Positions 1-10,139 of a DNA stretch of 64,000 nt are shown piece after piece. A model generated the notes under the pieces. The model was not told the DNA's origin and did not search any database. It worked only from the letters and a program-made list of their open reading frames with translations. Made by a program: the position numbers and the translations under genes. The DNA is taken from positions 153,643,584 to 153,707,583 of the forward strand of contig OY720634.1 of assembly GCA_963169105.1 (NCBI GenBank), read 5' to 3'. Each line of letters begins with the position of its first letter. Positions within the stretch are counted from its first letter, which is position 1. Origin of the DNA: Ceriagrion tenellum (lineage: Eukaryota > Arthropoda > Insecta > Odonata > Coenagrionidae).

Positions 1-580
1 CCTCACTCCCGCCAATCCTTTCTCCTTTCCGCGGTAGACGAGTTTTGCAATAGGAGTAGCAAGGAGGTTCACCAATCACTAGGCGCTCCCAAAATGAATC
101 AACCCGCCCTCACTTCTCTCTCGCTCTCCAAGATGAAATGAATGGATGCGAAGAAACAACAAGACGACGCACCACACGCACCGCGAACGCAGAGAGCAGC
201 GCTGCTGGAGCGACTTCCCTCGGGCCAGTCCTCTTTCCGACTGTTATCCGCCGGCGCCGCAGGAGTTAGACGCCTCGGACGCCAAGCTGCAAGCCGCACT
301 ACGCCCTCTCGCGCCGTCGTGAGGAAGCAAGGAGGGAGCGGCTGGGATTGTTGGGAGGAGGGATGGGAAGGGATTCGTACGGGACACACCAATAGGGGTG
401 GTGTGGGGAGCGGGGGGTGCTCTCCCGCGCCGCCTCCCTCCCACAGGCGACCTACGACGGCGCGGCGGCGGCGGCGTGGTAGAAGGCGTGGCGGGAAAAG
501 CGTCGGTGTAGGATGGGTGGAAGGAAGGAAGAGCGCGACGCCTCCTTTGGAGAGGAGAGGGAGATCTAAATTTTAGTACA
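1..580. other. GC-rich, CpG-rich patch; possible promoter or first-exon region of an unseen gene
   Basis: This stretch is far richer in G+C and CpG than the flanking AT-rich DNA, with runs of CGG/GGC around 455-500. Open frames run on both strands (142-576 plus, 244-585 minus), but that is expected where GC-rich DNA has few stop codons, and the translations are low-complexity Arg/Gly/Ser/Pro sequence with no domain I recognise. GC abruptly falls after 570. In insect genomes such islands often lie at promoters and 5' exons, so a transcription start is possible; this is inference. No TATA box, start context or splice donor stands out enough to call a gene. Confidence 0.35.
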
Positions 581-646
581 GTCATGGCTTAGAAACAATG
601 CCATCGCATTAGAAATTAATCTTACTGAACATTTCTAAAGATTAGC

Positions 647-1607
647 CCATGAATATATATTATTCATTATATGGATTCGGATGTTTGGCATTGCTGCCTA
701 GTCTACGTGTTGCCTAAATTTCCACATTTAGTTCACCCAGTCCTTGGCGCCAATTCGATTAGAGTATTCTCTGTTGTTATTTTAAATAGTCGTAGTTAAT
801 TGTTGCTAACGTGAGACTGTCTTGAATATTCAATTACGATCGAGGATATATGAATTGTTTGATGCTTTGAATAATATCTTGCTATTTTTGTAATCGAAAA
901 GTTACCTTGTAAATGCTAGAGAGGAAATATCTATTACAGAAAATGTGAAAGAGGTTTATGAAACGTCCACCGTGTGCCGATGACAATGTTTGCCACACTC
1001 TGATTCTATTTTGAATCCATTAAGCCCAATCAGGTTAAATAAAGAATTTAGAATGGCTTGTTTTTTCAGAACTTGCTTCGTATCAGGCTTAAAAACAGGG
1101 TATCTATGCGTCTACGGAGACCCAAACTTGGAGACTTGGATCGAAAAATAAGAATCTGTTCCAGGCGGCGGTAAGTGTATTCCTTTTTACCTACACTGCA
1201 ATGATGGCCATTGGGAATTCTCATGAAGTCACCTGACATTATCAACAAATTTCAGTATAGCGATATTCACGAAGTGCTAAGAAGTCAATAGTACATTCGT
1301 GTAATTAAATTTGAAGAGGAATTAAATATATCTGTAGACCGGACGATATTAAATAAGTGTATAATTACGTCCCGCGTGTTGTACTATATTTTTTATCCAC
1401 TTCATTATGATTACTTGCAAGTAAAAACCCATGTATATTCCTGGTAAAACCGGGAAGACGTTTATTTACTATTTTTCGAATGTATTTACATTTGAACTTC
1501 CGTCTTTCATCACTAGGCGGCACCACTTTCCAAAAAGTTGTTTGTTTACGGAATTCAAGACAACAGTTTTTGGCGACGAGATCACAATCCATAATATATA
1601 TTCATGG
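647..1607 (+). mobile_element. 961-bp non-autonomous inverted-repeat DNA transposon, copy 1
   Basis: The left end CCATGAATATATATTAT (647-663) is the reverse complement of the right end at 1591-1607. The element is flanked by the direct repeat ATTAGC (641-646 and 1608-1613), readable as a 6-8 bp target-site duplication. A second copy lies in the opposite orientation at 48477-49422 and aligns over its whole length with substitutions and small indels, which independently fixes both ends. Two short minus-strand frames (1066-1248, 1365-1592) are not conserved in register with copy 2 and resemble no transposase. Superfamily is unassigned: the duplication length is ambiguous, and the AT-rich ends match no signature I know. 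Confidence 0.8.
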
Positions 1608-1621
1608 ATTAGCCCATCAGG

Positions 1622-2927
1622 ACTACCTAGTCTCATCAAAATTCGCAGTATCGAAAGATATTGAATATTCTATAAGATGCATCGTTTTTCCACAAAAAAG
1701 AATAGTTAGAGTGACCTAAAAAAAGACTCGCTTAGACCGTCCCTTTCCTCTATGTTGTCGTCTTGGGTTGCTCCCCTTAAGACATTTATTTGTTTATAAA
1801 GTTTTACATCATTTGAGTAGTGGTAATACTGGTTTACTATTGTACAATCCTTCTCCCTACTCCCTACATAGGGCAATTATTTCCTTGCCTTAGCCAAAAA
1901 TGACATAATTCAAACGATGTTTCTTGTATGTAGGACCAAAAGTCTATAATTTATTACCTGTTTATTGTTTTAATTAAAAAAATTGTAAGCACGACAATGA
2001 AAAACATACGATCTTGGTTATTCACAAAAGAAAGTTTAGAGGATGTTTTCTTGTAAGTGCAATATTATCTGATATATGCACTGTAATTTCAAAATGATGT
2101 AATTCGTTTATATATATAGATGCATAACCTACTTTGTAAACGATGGTAGCCATAATTCAGGTTTACCTTCACGGCTACCCAAAGTTACTCCCCATTTCAT
2201 TAAATGTATTATGTATGTTGTATGCATTCTTTATCGGAGTAAAAAACATACATTTATTATTATTATTACATTATTGTACTACCGTGGGACGAATATCGAA
2301 TACCGTAGGACCGCGTTATCTCATATTGATCAAATCGCGCATTGTTCCTTAGGTCGGAAGAAATAGAGGAAAATAATAGAGAGCGAAATTCTAGAGAGAT
2401 ATAAATCAATCCCCTTGAACGATGCTCGAACTCGAATCCTATCATGGCGTGGCGGTGGCTGCGTGGGACTGCCTTTGGAGAGGAAGAAGAGGTTGATTTT
2501 TCAATATTACTTCGCGAAAACTAATTATTCGCATTATAACTTTATTTTTCGAAGAATCGCAGTGATAAGCCTATTATGAATAACAGATCATCTACAAATT
2601 AATGTTAAAAGACTTTCCACGCCCTTCGTTCCATACACTTTGTCGAAAGATGTCGACCAAAATTCACATACTTCATCAATAGATATCGCATCTTACCACT
2701 AACATTACTTCAGATCGGTAATGAGAGTAGGAGAAACAGTATTAATGAATTTAAAATTCAATATAACGCAGGGACAAAAATCCTTTAAAAATAGGCCATA
2801 CAGAATGTCTTGAAAATGGTAATAACATGGGAGAATAACGGAGTTTAATGGTAAATCCTGTTGTTCTAAAACTAGCCATTAGATTGCTAACGAACCACCC
2901 AGAATGCAAGGGAAACATTGACCAAGA
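1622..2927. other. No gene recognised; AT-rich DNA
   Basis: Short frames at 2143-2352 (plus) and 2751-2999 (minus) have no recognisable domain. A short ATT trinucleotide run lies near 2254-2270. I see nothing else that I can name. Confidence 0.5.
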
Positions 2928-2929
2928 CC

Positions 2930-3257
2930 TGAGGGGTTGTGTTTGAACCGCTCGTGATAATCTCGACCACGTAACTAAGGATTTACGTGGTACAATCACG
3001 ATGGTCCAGAGATTATGGTGTATTCAAAACACTGGAAAAAACTCAATTAACCTTCACGATCGAGTTTTCTCGCGGTAATATTGTAAATGGATTTTTATAC
3101 CCCGATTTTAGCCACTATAAACGACTTATTAGACACAAAATATAGCCATTCGAGTACATAAATTTCATCAAAAAATACAACCATTCTTTGTTGTACCACG
3201 TGACTCATTAGTTACGTAATCGGTTTCATCTCGTGCGATTCAAACACAACCCCCCTG
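2930..3257. repeat. Foldback MITE-like element with long terminal inverted repeats
   Basis: About 75 bp at 2930-3005 pairs with the reverse complement of about 3180-3257. Matching blocks include GGGGTTGTGTTTGAA, ACGTAACTAA and CACGTGGTACAA, in the same order and similar spacing on both arms. The right end reads CAGGGGGGTTGTG inward, reminiscent of hAT-type ends; the left end is less regular and I cannot define a target-site duplication. No coding capacity is seen, so it is probably a short non-autonomous DNA transposon. Confidence 0.55.
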
Positions 3258-3511
3258 GAATACTTTCATGGTTGTTACGTTTTGGAAGCAAACAATTTCG
3301 CTTACAGATACAGTACACGGATGCTCTGATGGCTTATTTGTACGCCTGAAGACACCAGCTGTTTCTTATAATAGAGAAAACAAAGTGAGGCACATAATCA
3401 TAACCTACTTATCAAAAAAACAAGGATAAGCTGTACGAGAAAGGTCACCGTAAAATATTTTCTAAATATTAGGATGAAGTTCTCAGCTGAGAAAGGTCAT
3501 GGCAAATTTAA

Positions 3512-3824
3512 CCCTCTTAGTGCTACCGAAATTTGGTGGTATCAGCAAAAAGTGCCAGCATGAATTTGGGAGTTTTGTAGCACCTTATGAAAAAAAAACA
3601 ATATGAAGTTACTATTTTAGATATGAATGTAATTTTTTTTATTTTTTGCTAAAAGTGAATTGATTGTTGTTTATAATATTCTGATACATTTCATAAAGGA
3701 TAAATGTAATTATTACAACAAAATTAGTTTGAAAAATAATTTGTGCTCGAGCCGATATATCGGCTCATGGCACTTTTCGCCTGTGAAGCAAAAGCCGATA
3801 TATCGGCCTGTGGCACTAAGAGGG
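3512..3824 (+). mobile_element. piggyBac-type MITE (313 bp) with TTAA duplication
   Basis: The element starts CCCTCTTAGTGC and ends with the reverse complement, GCACTAAGAGGG. It is flanked on both sides by TTAA (3508-3511 and 3825-3828). TTAA target duplications with CCC-starting inverted repeats are the hallmark of the piggyBac superfamily. It is too short to code for a transposase, so it is non-autonomous. The right half carries two copies of the perfect palindrome GCCGATATATCGGC (about 3752-3765 and 3793-3806), which would form small cruciforms and may be subterminal binding sites. The short frames across it are incidental. Confidence 0.85.
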
Positions 3825-3910
3825 TTAAATATTGAACTCTTCGATGCTTGGTATGTGCGGCTATCGGGTTTCCAAAACCGGGTGACTGTAGTTTGTGGTA
3901 CCGACTTTTT

Positions 3911-4193
3911 TCAGTAATTAAATTCAATTGAAGGAAATTAGCCACACGATGTGCAAGACCCCAACGAAAAGCGTGGGGAGCTCTTGTATATTCGATATCA
4001 ACACAAATTCATTAAATATGAAGATTTTGGTATTCAATGGAAGGGAGAGCTTCAATGTGCAATCTCTAGATAATCTTTAAATGAACTTAAGTTAAGGTGC
4101 AAAATATTAATGATATCGCGCCCCATGCTTTTCGTTGTAGCCTTATCATTGTAAAGGCTAATTTCCCTTAATTGAACTTGATTATTTCCAGTA
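3911..4193. repeat. Foldback element, about 283 bp
   Basis: The left arm (3911-3980) and right arm (4121-4193) are inverted copies. GGAAATTAGCC at the left pairs with GGCTAATTTCC at the right, and AACGAAAAGCGTGGGG pairs with CCCCATGCTTTTCGTT. The centre is AT-rich and non-coding. This fits a MITE or foldback transposon of unknown superfamily; no target-site duplication is clear. Confidence 0.6.
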
Positions 4194-4199
4194 CTAGGC

Positions 4200-5005
4200 T
4201 CATTCACTTGAGAAAATATTATTTTTTTATTTTTCAGTGCGATGTTAAGATATTTCTTATTTTAGATTTTTTAATAATTATTTTAGAAAATCATCCTAAA
4301 AAATTCTATTTTATTTTTTTGTATTTTTTTAAAATTTTTAGTTCTAGTCGATAAAATGCTTAAAAATCAACAAGTTGTTTAATAAACGTTTTATTAAATA
4401 GGACTAAAAAACTAGTACTGTTCACCAAAAAAATTCGACAGGTTGTGAACTCGATAAGACGACACTGACAAACCCACGGATTGAGTGTCAAATGCTTTAT
4501 CGCTGTTCTAACACGATTCATAAATCCAAGGAAATGAAGTGGTCACTGTGTAGGGTAAAATGAAGTTGAAACCTTGGACCCATGGATCCATGGAAAGGCG
4601 AGTTAAAGATAGGCGTGTGATTATTTGAACTTTAATTCGTAACCAAAGGTTGATGGCAATACAAAAATGTGTATTTCTATACCATCCCTATGTATTCGAT
4701 TTACCTGGAGAGCCACCACGAGGGTGAGAGGCAGAGGATGAGTAAACTTCGAGGAAAAGTTATGTGCGACGATGCAGCGATCAGTTATATAAAGAAATTT
4801 AATTAATGGTAAAAAATGGAATTGGAACAAAAAATTTCGATTCCATCGATTTTTAATATTTATTTAAAGTAATAAAACCACATATAGCTATATTGCCATT
4901 TTATAGTGGCCATGTAACAATACACACACTTAAGGACATATACAAGCAAATTTAACAACTGGTTGCAAGCAGAAATTATGGAAATATATTTAAAAAAAGA
5001 AAATT
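4200..5005. other. No gene recognised; very AT-rich DNA
   Basis: Long T and A runs dominate 4200-4400. The frames here are short and have no known domain. Confidence 0.5.
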
Positions 5006-5009
5006 GGGG

Positions 5010-5800
5010 GAATAACTACTTAGGTGAAAGATACAAAAGAGAAAGGCTTATAAAGGATTTAGATGAAAGTGCAAAAGGATCAATGAGGGAAGGAAGGGAA
5101 TTCAATAGAGAGGAGAGGCGGAAGAAAAGAGAACGTTTAGTGATCGAAAGTCTAGGAATGGGCGTGTGGAGTAAAGGGTGAGAACGGGTGGGGCGGGATG
5201 GAACTTTGAAATTGATAAAAGAGAGCAATTCAGGGCAGTAGATGGTGGAATTAAGAATATATCAATACATAAATATTAAGTCTGCTATGAGTCTATGAGT
5301 GGGGAGATTAAGGATGGAGAGATAGGATAGAATAGCCTTGGTGGACATATTACGACACTGTGGTAATCTATTCTTAACTATTTTAGCAAAGAAGTTGCAG
5401 ACACAGTCCAGCGATGAAAGATTAGTTTGAGAAGAGATAGACCAGATGGGGCAGAAATAGGTAAGAATTGGAAGAATAATGGAAGAGAAGAAAGATCGAA
5501 GCGCTCGGGGCTCATTAATTTCGATAAAACGATAGAGGAGGCCATTGCTTTAGACTTGATTGTTTGTATTTGTGGAGAAAAGGACAATTTATTGTCAGTA
5601 AGAATACCAAGGTCCTTAGATGTTGAAACACGTTTTAAAGTGTGATTAGTCACAGTATAATTAAATTCTAGAGGGGCCTTCTTTAGGTAGATAGACATCA
5701 CACTGCATTTTTCCGGGTTTAATTTAAGGTTCCAAACATCGCACCAATTTGAGGTCTGGCGTAAGGCATCCTGTAGTTCTATATATCTATATGAATGCAA
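5010..5800 (-). mobile_element. 5'-truncated LINE (Jockey/CR1-like), reverse-transcriptase thumb to C-terminus
   Basis: Read on the minus strand, 5800-5500 encodes the end of the RT domain (LQDALRQTSNWCDVWNLKLN, then KCSVMSI and KDLGILTDNKLSF). After a frameshift near 5500 it continues with ILPILTYFCPIW and NFFAKIVKNRLP, then after further breaks with INFKVPSRPTRSH and LFFRLSSLLNSLP near 5220-5110, the usual C-terminal tail of Jockey/CR1-type ORF2 proteins. The catalytic palm is missing, so this is a 5'-truncated, dead insertion as is normal for LINEs. The A-rich run near 4990-5000 would be the 3' tail. The clade is assigned from motif style only. Confidence 0.8.
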
Positions 5801-5804
5801 GTAA

Positions 5805-7700
5805 TAAGTAGAAATTACACATTTTCAGGCACTAATTTGTGATTTTTTTCATATACTCTTCGGGAAAATACTACAATTTTTACACATATTCCTAATTTCA
5901 AATGGCAAAGAGAATATTTGTTTCGCATTCAGAATGGTCAATCTACACCTTCAATTTTATATGAAAAATACTACTATATGAGTTATCGCACAAATGAGAT
6001 GACATAACAAGTCACGAAGAAGCAAAACCTCTCATTGACTTATTAAGATGGGAAATGTAACGAGCAGTATAGCAACCCAAACGAAAGCGAATGGGTTGAT
6101 AAAGGGTTACGGTTATAATCGAATAGCTTGTGACAGGAACAACTTTCTTGTTAACATAAACTAGCTCTTTTAATCATTTATTACTGTATTATTTATTCAC
6201 CAGCTCATTAAATTAAAATGTAGGATAATATCTCTGAATATTTCATTCCATGTCGACTCGATGCATTCTAACAAACCTACGTGACCCACATTTATGCACC
6301 TTCATTTTTCCTCTAAAAATAACATATCAGAAAGACATTCCCACTGCATATTAGGTGATATAAACACGCTTAGAATTCCATGATAAACATGAAAACTTGA
6401 ATAGTAAAGCCTTTTTAGTTCAAATACTAATGAACGAAAACTGGATGTTGAATCTCTTGTACTATAGGAGAATAATGCAACAATTTGAAATTTGGTTAAC
6501 GATGTCCACATAGAAAACGAATTCCTTGTTGCTTCGTTTTCAAAATCAAGGACTCAAATACTGCATTTTTTTACCCTGCCGTAAAAAAAGGAAATAAAAT
6601 GTTAACTTCCTGGGAGCAGTCGGCAGAATGTGGGAAAAAATTCAGTTTGAGTTTCACCCGTAAATTCAACCCTCATGAAAGTTCACCATTTTTCTCAAAT
6701 GAAATAATTGCTTATTACAGGGAGATTTTTACAGAAATTGAAATCATAAAAATAACTACCATAATAAAGGAGGAAATTAACTAAAGTTCTTCATACCTTT
6801 CCAGCTTTTGTCACTCCTGCAGTCATTTTCCCGACGCTTCCTCTGTCTTTGTGATTGAGATGGAAGGGAGCCGCTGTTATGCAAATTGAGTATCTATTTA
6901 TAAAAGAGATTGTTTACAGTGTGTAAGAATACAACTTTTTACCAAAATTATCCGATGAAAAAATGAAAATTGTCTACAAGTTTTTTTTCCCTGCCTGTCA
7001 TTTTTGCCTCACAATGATCTTGCTGAGCGTTCCCGTTTAAAATTAAAATATTCTATGATTTTCAGAAAGGAAAGAGTGGAAAGCCGAGATATTCCATTAA
7101 ATGTTGCATCTTCACTCATTATTTTAAGATAGCACACTCAAATAATGCAAGAGATTCATCTTAAACAATTAAATTACAGTTAAACACCTGGCACTATTGT
7201 TCAAAAGCCATTTAAAGTTTAAATCTTTAGGTAATTGAACATACGTTAGTCTATGTCTCCCCAAATTCATATTGATTTCCCTAATGATCATTCCATTTGA
7301 ATAAATGCCAGAGATTTTAGATTCAGGACGAAGAATAGCTTTTCCGTTAATAAGAAGTAAATAAAAAGAAGAATAGTTTTTCCGTTAGAATGAATGAGCA
7401 AAGCACGTCGAACTTCAACGAATAAAAGCTAAGATACAACAGATAGATTCCATAGGCACACTGAGAGTTCAAGTAATTGTGGGTTGTACAAAGGTGTAAG
7501 GAAAGAATGATCCCAAAGGAAATGAAGAAGGGTTTCATCAGGTCGGGTAAAACTAATATTATTTTTAAACGCATTTACATTTGTTTTTGTGGTATAATTC
7601 ATGACAGAAGACCGCAGGAAGTGACAATTGCCGTCAATTAAAAATAAATAATTATAACAGTGGAAAGAATAGAAGGGTTCATGAACTCATTTATGTCTTG
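5805..7700. other. No gene recognised; AT-rich DNA
   Basis: Only short frames without recognisable domains (for example 6302-6511 minus, 6599-6784 plus, 7347-7574 minus). No inverted-repeat element or tRNA-like sequence was found by eye. Confidence 0.45.
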
Positions 7701-7709
7701 AATCATTGC

Positions 7710-8960
7710 TTGAGATTCCAAGGGGTCAAAGAGAAATAAATTCTACAGCCAAACTAAATGCTGTGCCATGGGCAGTCGTTTCAGCCCCTCCTAGGCCAAC
7801 TTTTTCTTCGGTTCCTTTGAGCAATCTTTTGTCTCATCTTGCTCTCCTAAACCTCTTCTTTAGCTTTTTTACATTGACGACATTTTTCTTCTGTAGCCAC
7901 ATGACCTTGATTTCCTCAATTCTTCCAACTCCTCCCTAAACTCCTCCTCCTCTGTCTCTTTCACTTCTAACATCTCTGCCTCCAACATCACCTTTCTGGA
8001 TGTTAACATCTCCCTAAGCAACCTTGAATTTCAGACTTCCGTCCACCTCAAGCCTACTAAGAAGCAACAATATCTCCATTTTATCAGCTGCCACCCTTCC
8101 CATATTAATGATCCCTCCCCTATTCTCTCTCTATCCGTGGTCATCGAATTTGCAACAACCCCGACTCTCTTGACCTTTCTCTCTCTAATCTCCACCAATC
8201 CCTCCTTCGCAGAGGCTACCCTGAGCGTCTCCTTGAAAAAAATCCTACAACGACCCTCTTCTAAATCTCTCTCTCTTAATAAGTGTCCTCGTGACCAAAT
8301 CTCCCTCTGTACCACCTATTTCCCTGGAGTTCACTCCATCCGTCGTATCATCAAAAACCTTTACCCCATCCTCTCTGACTACCTTACTACTTCTTTAAAT
8401 GATCCCCCGCTGTCTTTCTCTCACCTTAAAACCCCCCCAACCTCTCCACCCTCTTTAAAATTACTAAACCTCTTTCTAAATTAATCTTCAGCACCACTAA
8501 ATCCCTTTCGACGCCGTGCAATCGCCTGTGTTGCAAAACTTGCGGCATTTTCATCACCCAGCCTCTGCCTGATAAATTCCTTGCCGTTCATCTTCCTTCC
8601 ACCCCCACTTTCTTGCATCTCCCATAATGTTGTCTATATCCTCCATTGTCAACTATGTCCCAGATTCAACATATGTTTTTCTACGACTGCTCTTAATATC
8701 CGTAGGAATGGCCACCGCTCTAGTTGCAATGATCCTCCTTCCCTCTCCGTTTTCCTCCCAGTCGCCACCCATGTTTCTTCCCACAACTCCACTTTCAATG
8801 ATACTTTCAAGGTTGGTACTCTCACCTCCCTTCCCACTTCCTCCTCCCCCCTCTAACTTTAAGATCTTGAGTCCTCCTGTATTTACTTTTTCCAGGCTTT
8901 CTCTCCGCCAGGACTCAATAAATCTCATTAACTTTCTCCATCACCTCTACTAATACCATA
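7710..8960 (+). mobile_element. Penelope-like retroelement, RT palm to GIY-YIG endonuclease, decayed
   Basis: One frame from about 7752 reads CAMGSRFSPS-stop-ANFFFGSFEQSF and then FYIDDIF; YIDD (7870-7881) is the RT catalytic motif C. Two in-frame TAG codons sit where the family usually has Trp (after PLL and after IFLL). It continues with NITFLDVNISLS, HLKPTKKQQYLHF and SCHPSHIND, all typical of Penelope-like RTs, and RGYPERLLEKN near 8210. After frameshifts the Cys-rich linker (CNRLCCKTC, 8520-8545) leads into the GIY-YIG nuclease: NVVYILHCQLCP, then a degraded catalytic block (FNICFSTT where YIGET-like sequence is expected) and RRNGHRSSC. Family RTs use the GIY-YIG domain for target cleavage. 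The 5' part is missing. Dead copy. Confidence 0.85.
8581..8856 (+). pseudogene. GIY-YIG endonuclease remnant of the Penelope-like element
   Basis: A 91-codon open segment holds the C-terminal nuclease domain. The first half of the motif (VVYILHC..C) and the RxNGHRS segment with conserved Arg/His are recognisable. The second half of the GIY-YIG signature is altered, with no Tyr-Ile-Gly and so probably no catalysis. The later VATHVSSHNSTFND segment matches the LPVAxHxxxHN region seen after the nuclease core in Penelope proteins. It lies in a different frame from the RT part, so the original single ORF is broken here. Confidence 0.75.
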
Positions 8961-9177
8961 CTCTTCCTTTTAAAGTTTTACAACTTCCCACTTTTCCGCC
9001 CCCAACTTCGTCTCCCTCGCCCTCCTCCCCTTCCCCTCTGTCCCTCCCCTCCTTCACTTTCATCCACCTCAGTATTCTTCATCATTATTCAGTAAACCAC
9101 AGCTCAAGGGCCTAAATCGCAAAGCAAAGAAGGCGATCTCAGACTGAAAAATATATCTCATTTACAGCTATGTGAAA

Positions 9178-9232
9178 CATACCTACATACCAATCACGCC
9201 TTTTCCTTCCGGGGTAGATACAGTCACATAGT
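9178..9232 (-). mobile_element. LINE family-1 copy A, 3' tail (outer part of nested pair)
   Basis: Read on the minus strand this is the LINE 3' tail GACTGTATCTACCCCGG...GGCGTGATTGGTATGTAGGTATG. It matches the tails of the LINE copies ending near 36710 (plus) and 58117 (minus). Its coding part resumes at 9765-9965, so a 530-bp block separates tail from body. Confidence 0.65.
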
Positions 9233-9764
9233 TATTCTACCCTCCATGGTTAGGCTTTTAGCCTGTTCCGGCTTCATAGCACCATATGAGCCTTGGCCTC
9301 CTAACACTCCTTTTCCCTTATGGCTTATATTCCAAAGCCTGCTTTGGAAACCTGTCTTTAAGCATTCGCTGCACATGCTCTTTTCACTTATTTTTGTACT
9401 CCACCAACCTATCTGATATTACCCGAATACTTAGTTCCTATCTTATAGATGTACTCCTTTATTTATGTCTTCTTGTACACCCCTTCACTGCTTGAAGAGA
9501 TTTAATTTCAGACAACTCCATTTGTTTAAGCTCTTTTTGTTTGGTTGTCCAACATTCAGACCCATGCAACATTGTAGGGCTGCCATCACATGAAAGAACT
9601 TAATTTGGGTTTCTTTTCTTTTTTTCCTTTTGAAGGTCTTCTTGTTGTCCCACTTACCCTCTGAAAATTGTTAATTTTATTTGTGATATGTTTATCATCT
9701 TTATAAGTTGTATCACATCCTAAATATTGGAATTGGTATACCTGTTCAAGTATTTTATCTTTTA
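9233..9764 (-). mobile_element. LINE C-terminal fragment inserted into LINE copy A
   Basis: The minus strand encodes, with frame breaks, KDKILEQVYQFQYLGCDTTY, then KINNFQRVSGTTRR, then a MLHGSECWTTKQKELKQME block and LSEIKSLQAVKGCTRR, ending with VEYKNK-like and KRFPK-like remnants. YLG, the LLYGSE.W signature and the following charged helix are characteristic of LINE ORF2 C-termini. The family differs from copy A around it. It interrupts copy A between its stop codon and its 3' tail, so it arrived later, unless a rearrangement joined them. Confidence 0.7.
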
Positions 9765-9965
9765 TAACAGTTTTTGTTCTTATTCATTTAGTTTCAGTCA
9801 TAAATACATATTTGTACACTTAACTCTACTTCAATAATTTCCCTTACACTGACCTATCCTTGCAAACCTCTTTTGCCTCATTTACCTCCATACACTGCTT
9901 CATACACGCCCTCCTGTTTTAAAGACTCCTAATATTCATCCTCCTAAGAATTTCCTCAACTATAA
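9765..9965 (-). mobile_element. LINE family-1 copy A, ORF2 C-terminal end (outer part of nested pair)
   Basis: The minus strand reads VEEILRRMNIRSL...NRRACMKQCMEVNEAKEVC, nearly the same as the last about 50 residues of the LINE copies at 36616 and 58209. The copy is cut at 9965, exactly where the Penelope-type palindrome begins (9961-10136), so its 5' end is truncated by, or at, that junction. Confidence 0.75.
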
Positions 9966-10136
9966 TATCAATGAATACCCATGAGTTTTCCATAATTTTT
10001 ATTTTTTTCCACTACCTAGGTTTCGACACTCAGGTCATCATCAGGTAACTAGGTCAGATGACCTGAGTGTCGAAACCTAGGTAGCGGAGGAAAATAAAAA
10101 TTATGGAAAAATCATGGGTATTCATTGATATTATAA
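9961..10136. repeat. Near-perfect 176-bp palindrome made of two inverted Penelope-type termini
   Basis: The left arm (9961-10048) and right arm (10050-10136) are inverted copies with only a few mismatches, sharing TATAATATCAATGAATACCC at the outer ends. Each arm carries a hammerhead-like motif near the centre. Penelope-like elements are known to carry hammerhead motifs in their terminal repeats, often with inverted arrangements, so this is best read as two such termini joined tail to tail. No coding part is attached. Confidence 0.75.
10005..10052 (-). ncRNA. Hammerhead ribozyme-like motif (Penelope type), intact core
   Basis: On the minus strand: core CUGAUGA (10044-10038), stem II GAC/GUC with loop CUGAGU, GAA (10024-10022), palindromic stem III ACCUAGGU (10021-10014), then A as the cleavage-site nucleotide (10013). 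Stem I can form about four pairs (UUAC/GUGG, two of them wobble). All invariant core residues are present. The self-complementary stem III suggests pairing between two molecules, as proposed for short-stem-III hammerheads. The inverted right arm (about 10042-10090, plus) has CAGAUGA instead of CUGAUGA and is probably inactive. Confidence 0.65.
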
Positions 10137-10139
10137 TGA

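Noticed and set aside
142..576. 144-codon open frame in GC-rich DNA
   Set aside because: Frames stay open on both strands simply because the DNA is GC-rich; the translation is low-complexity and matches no domain.
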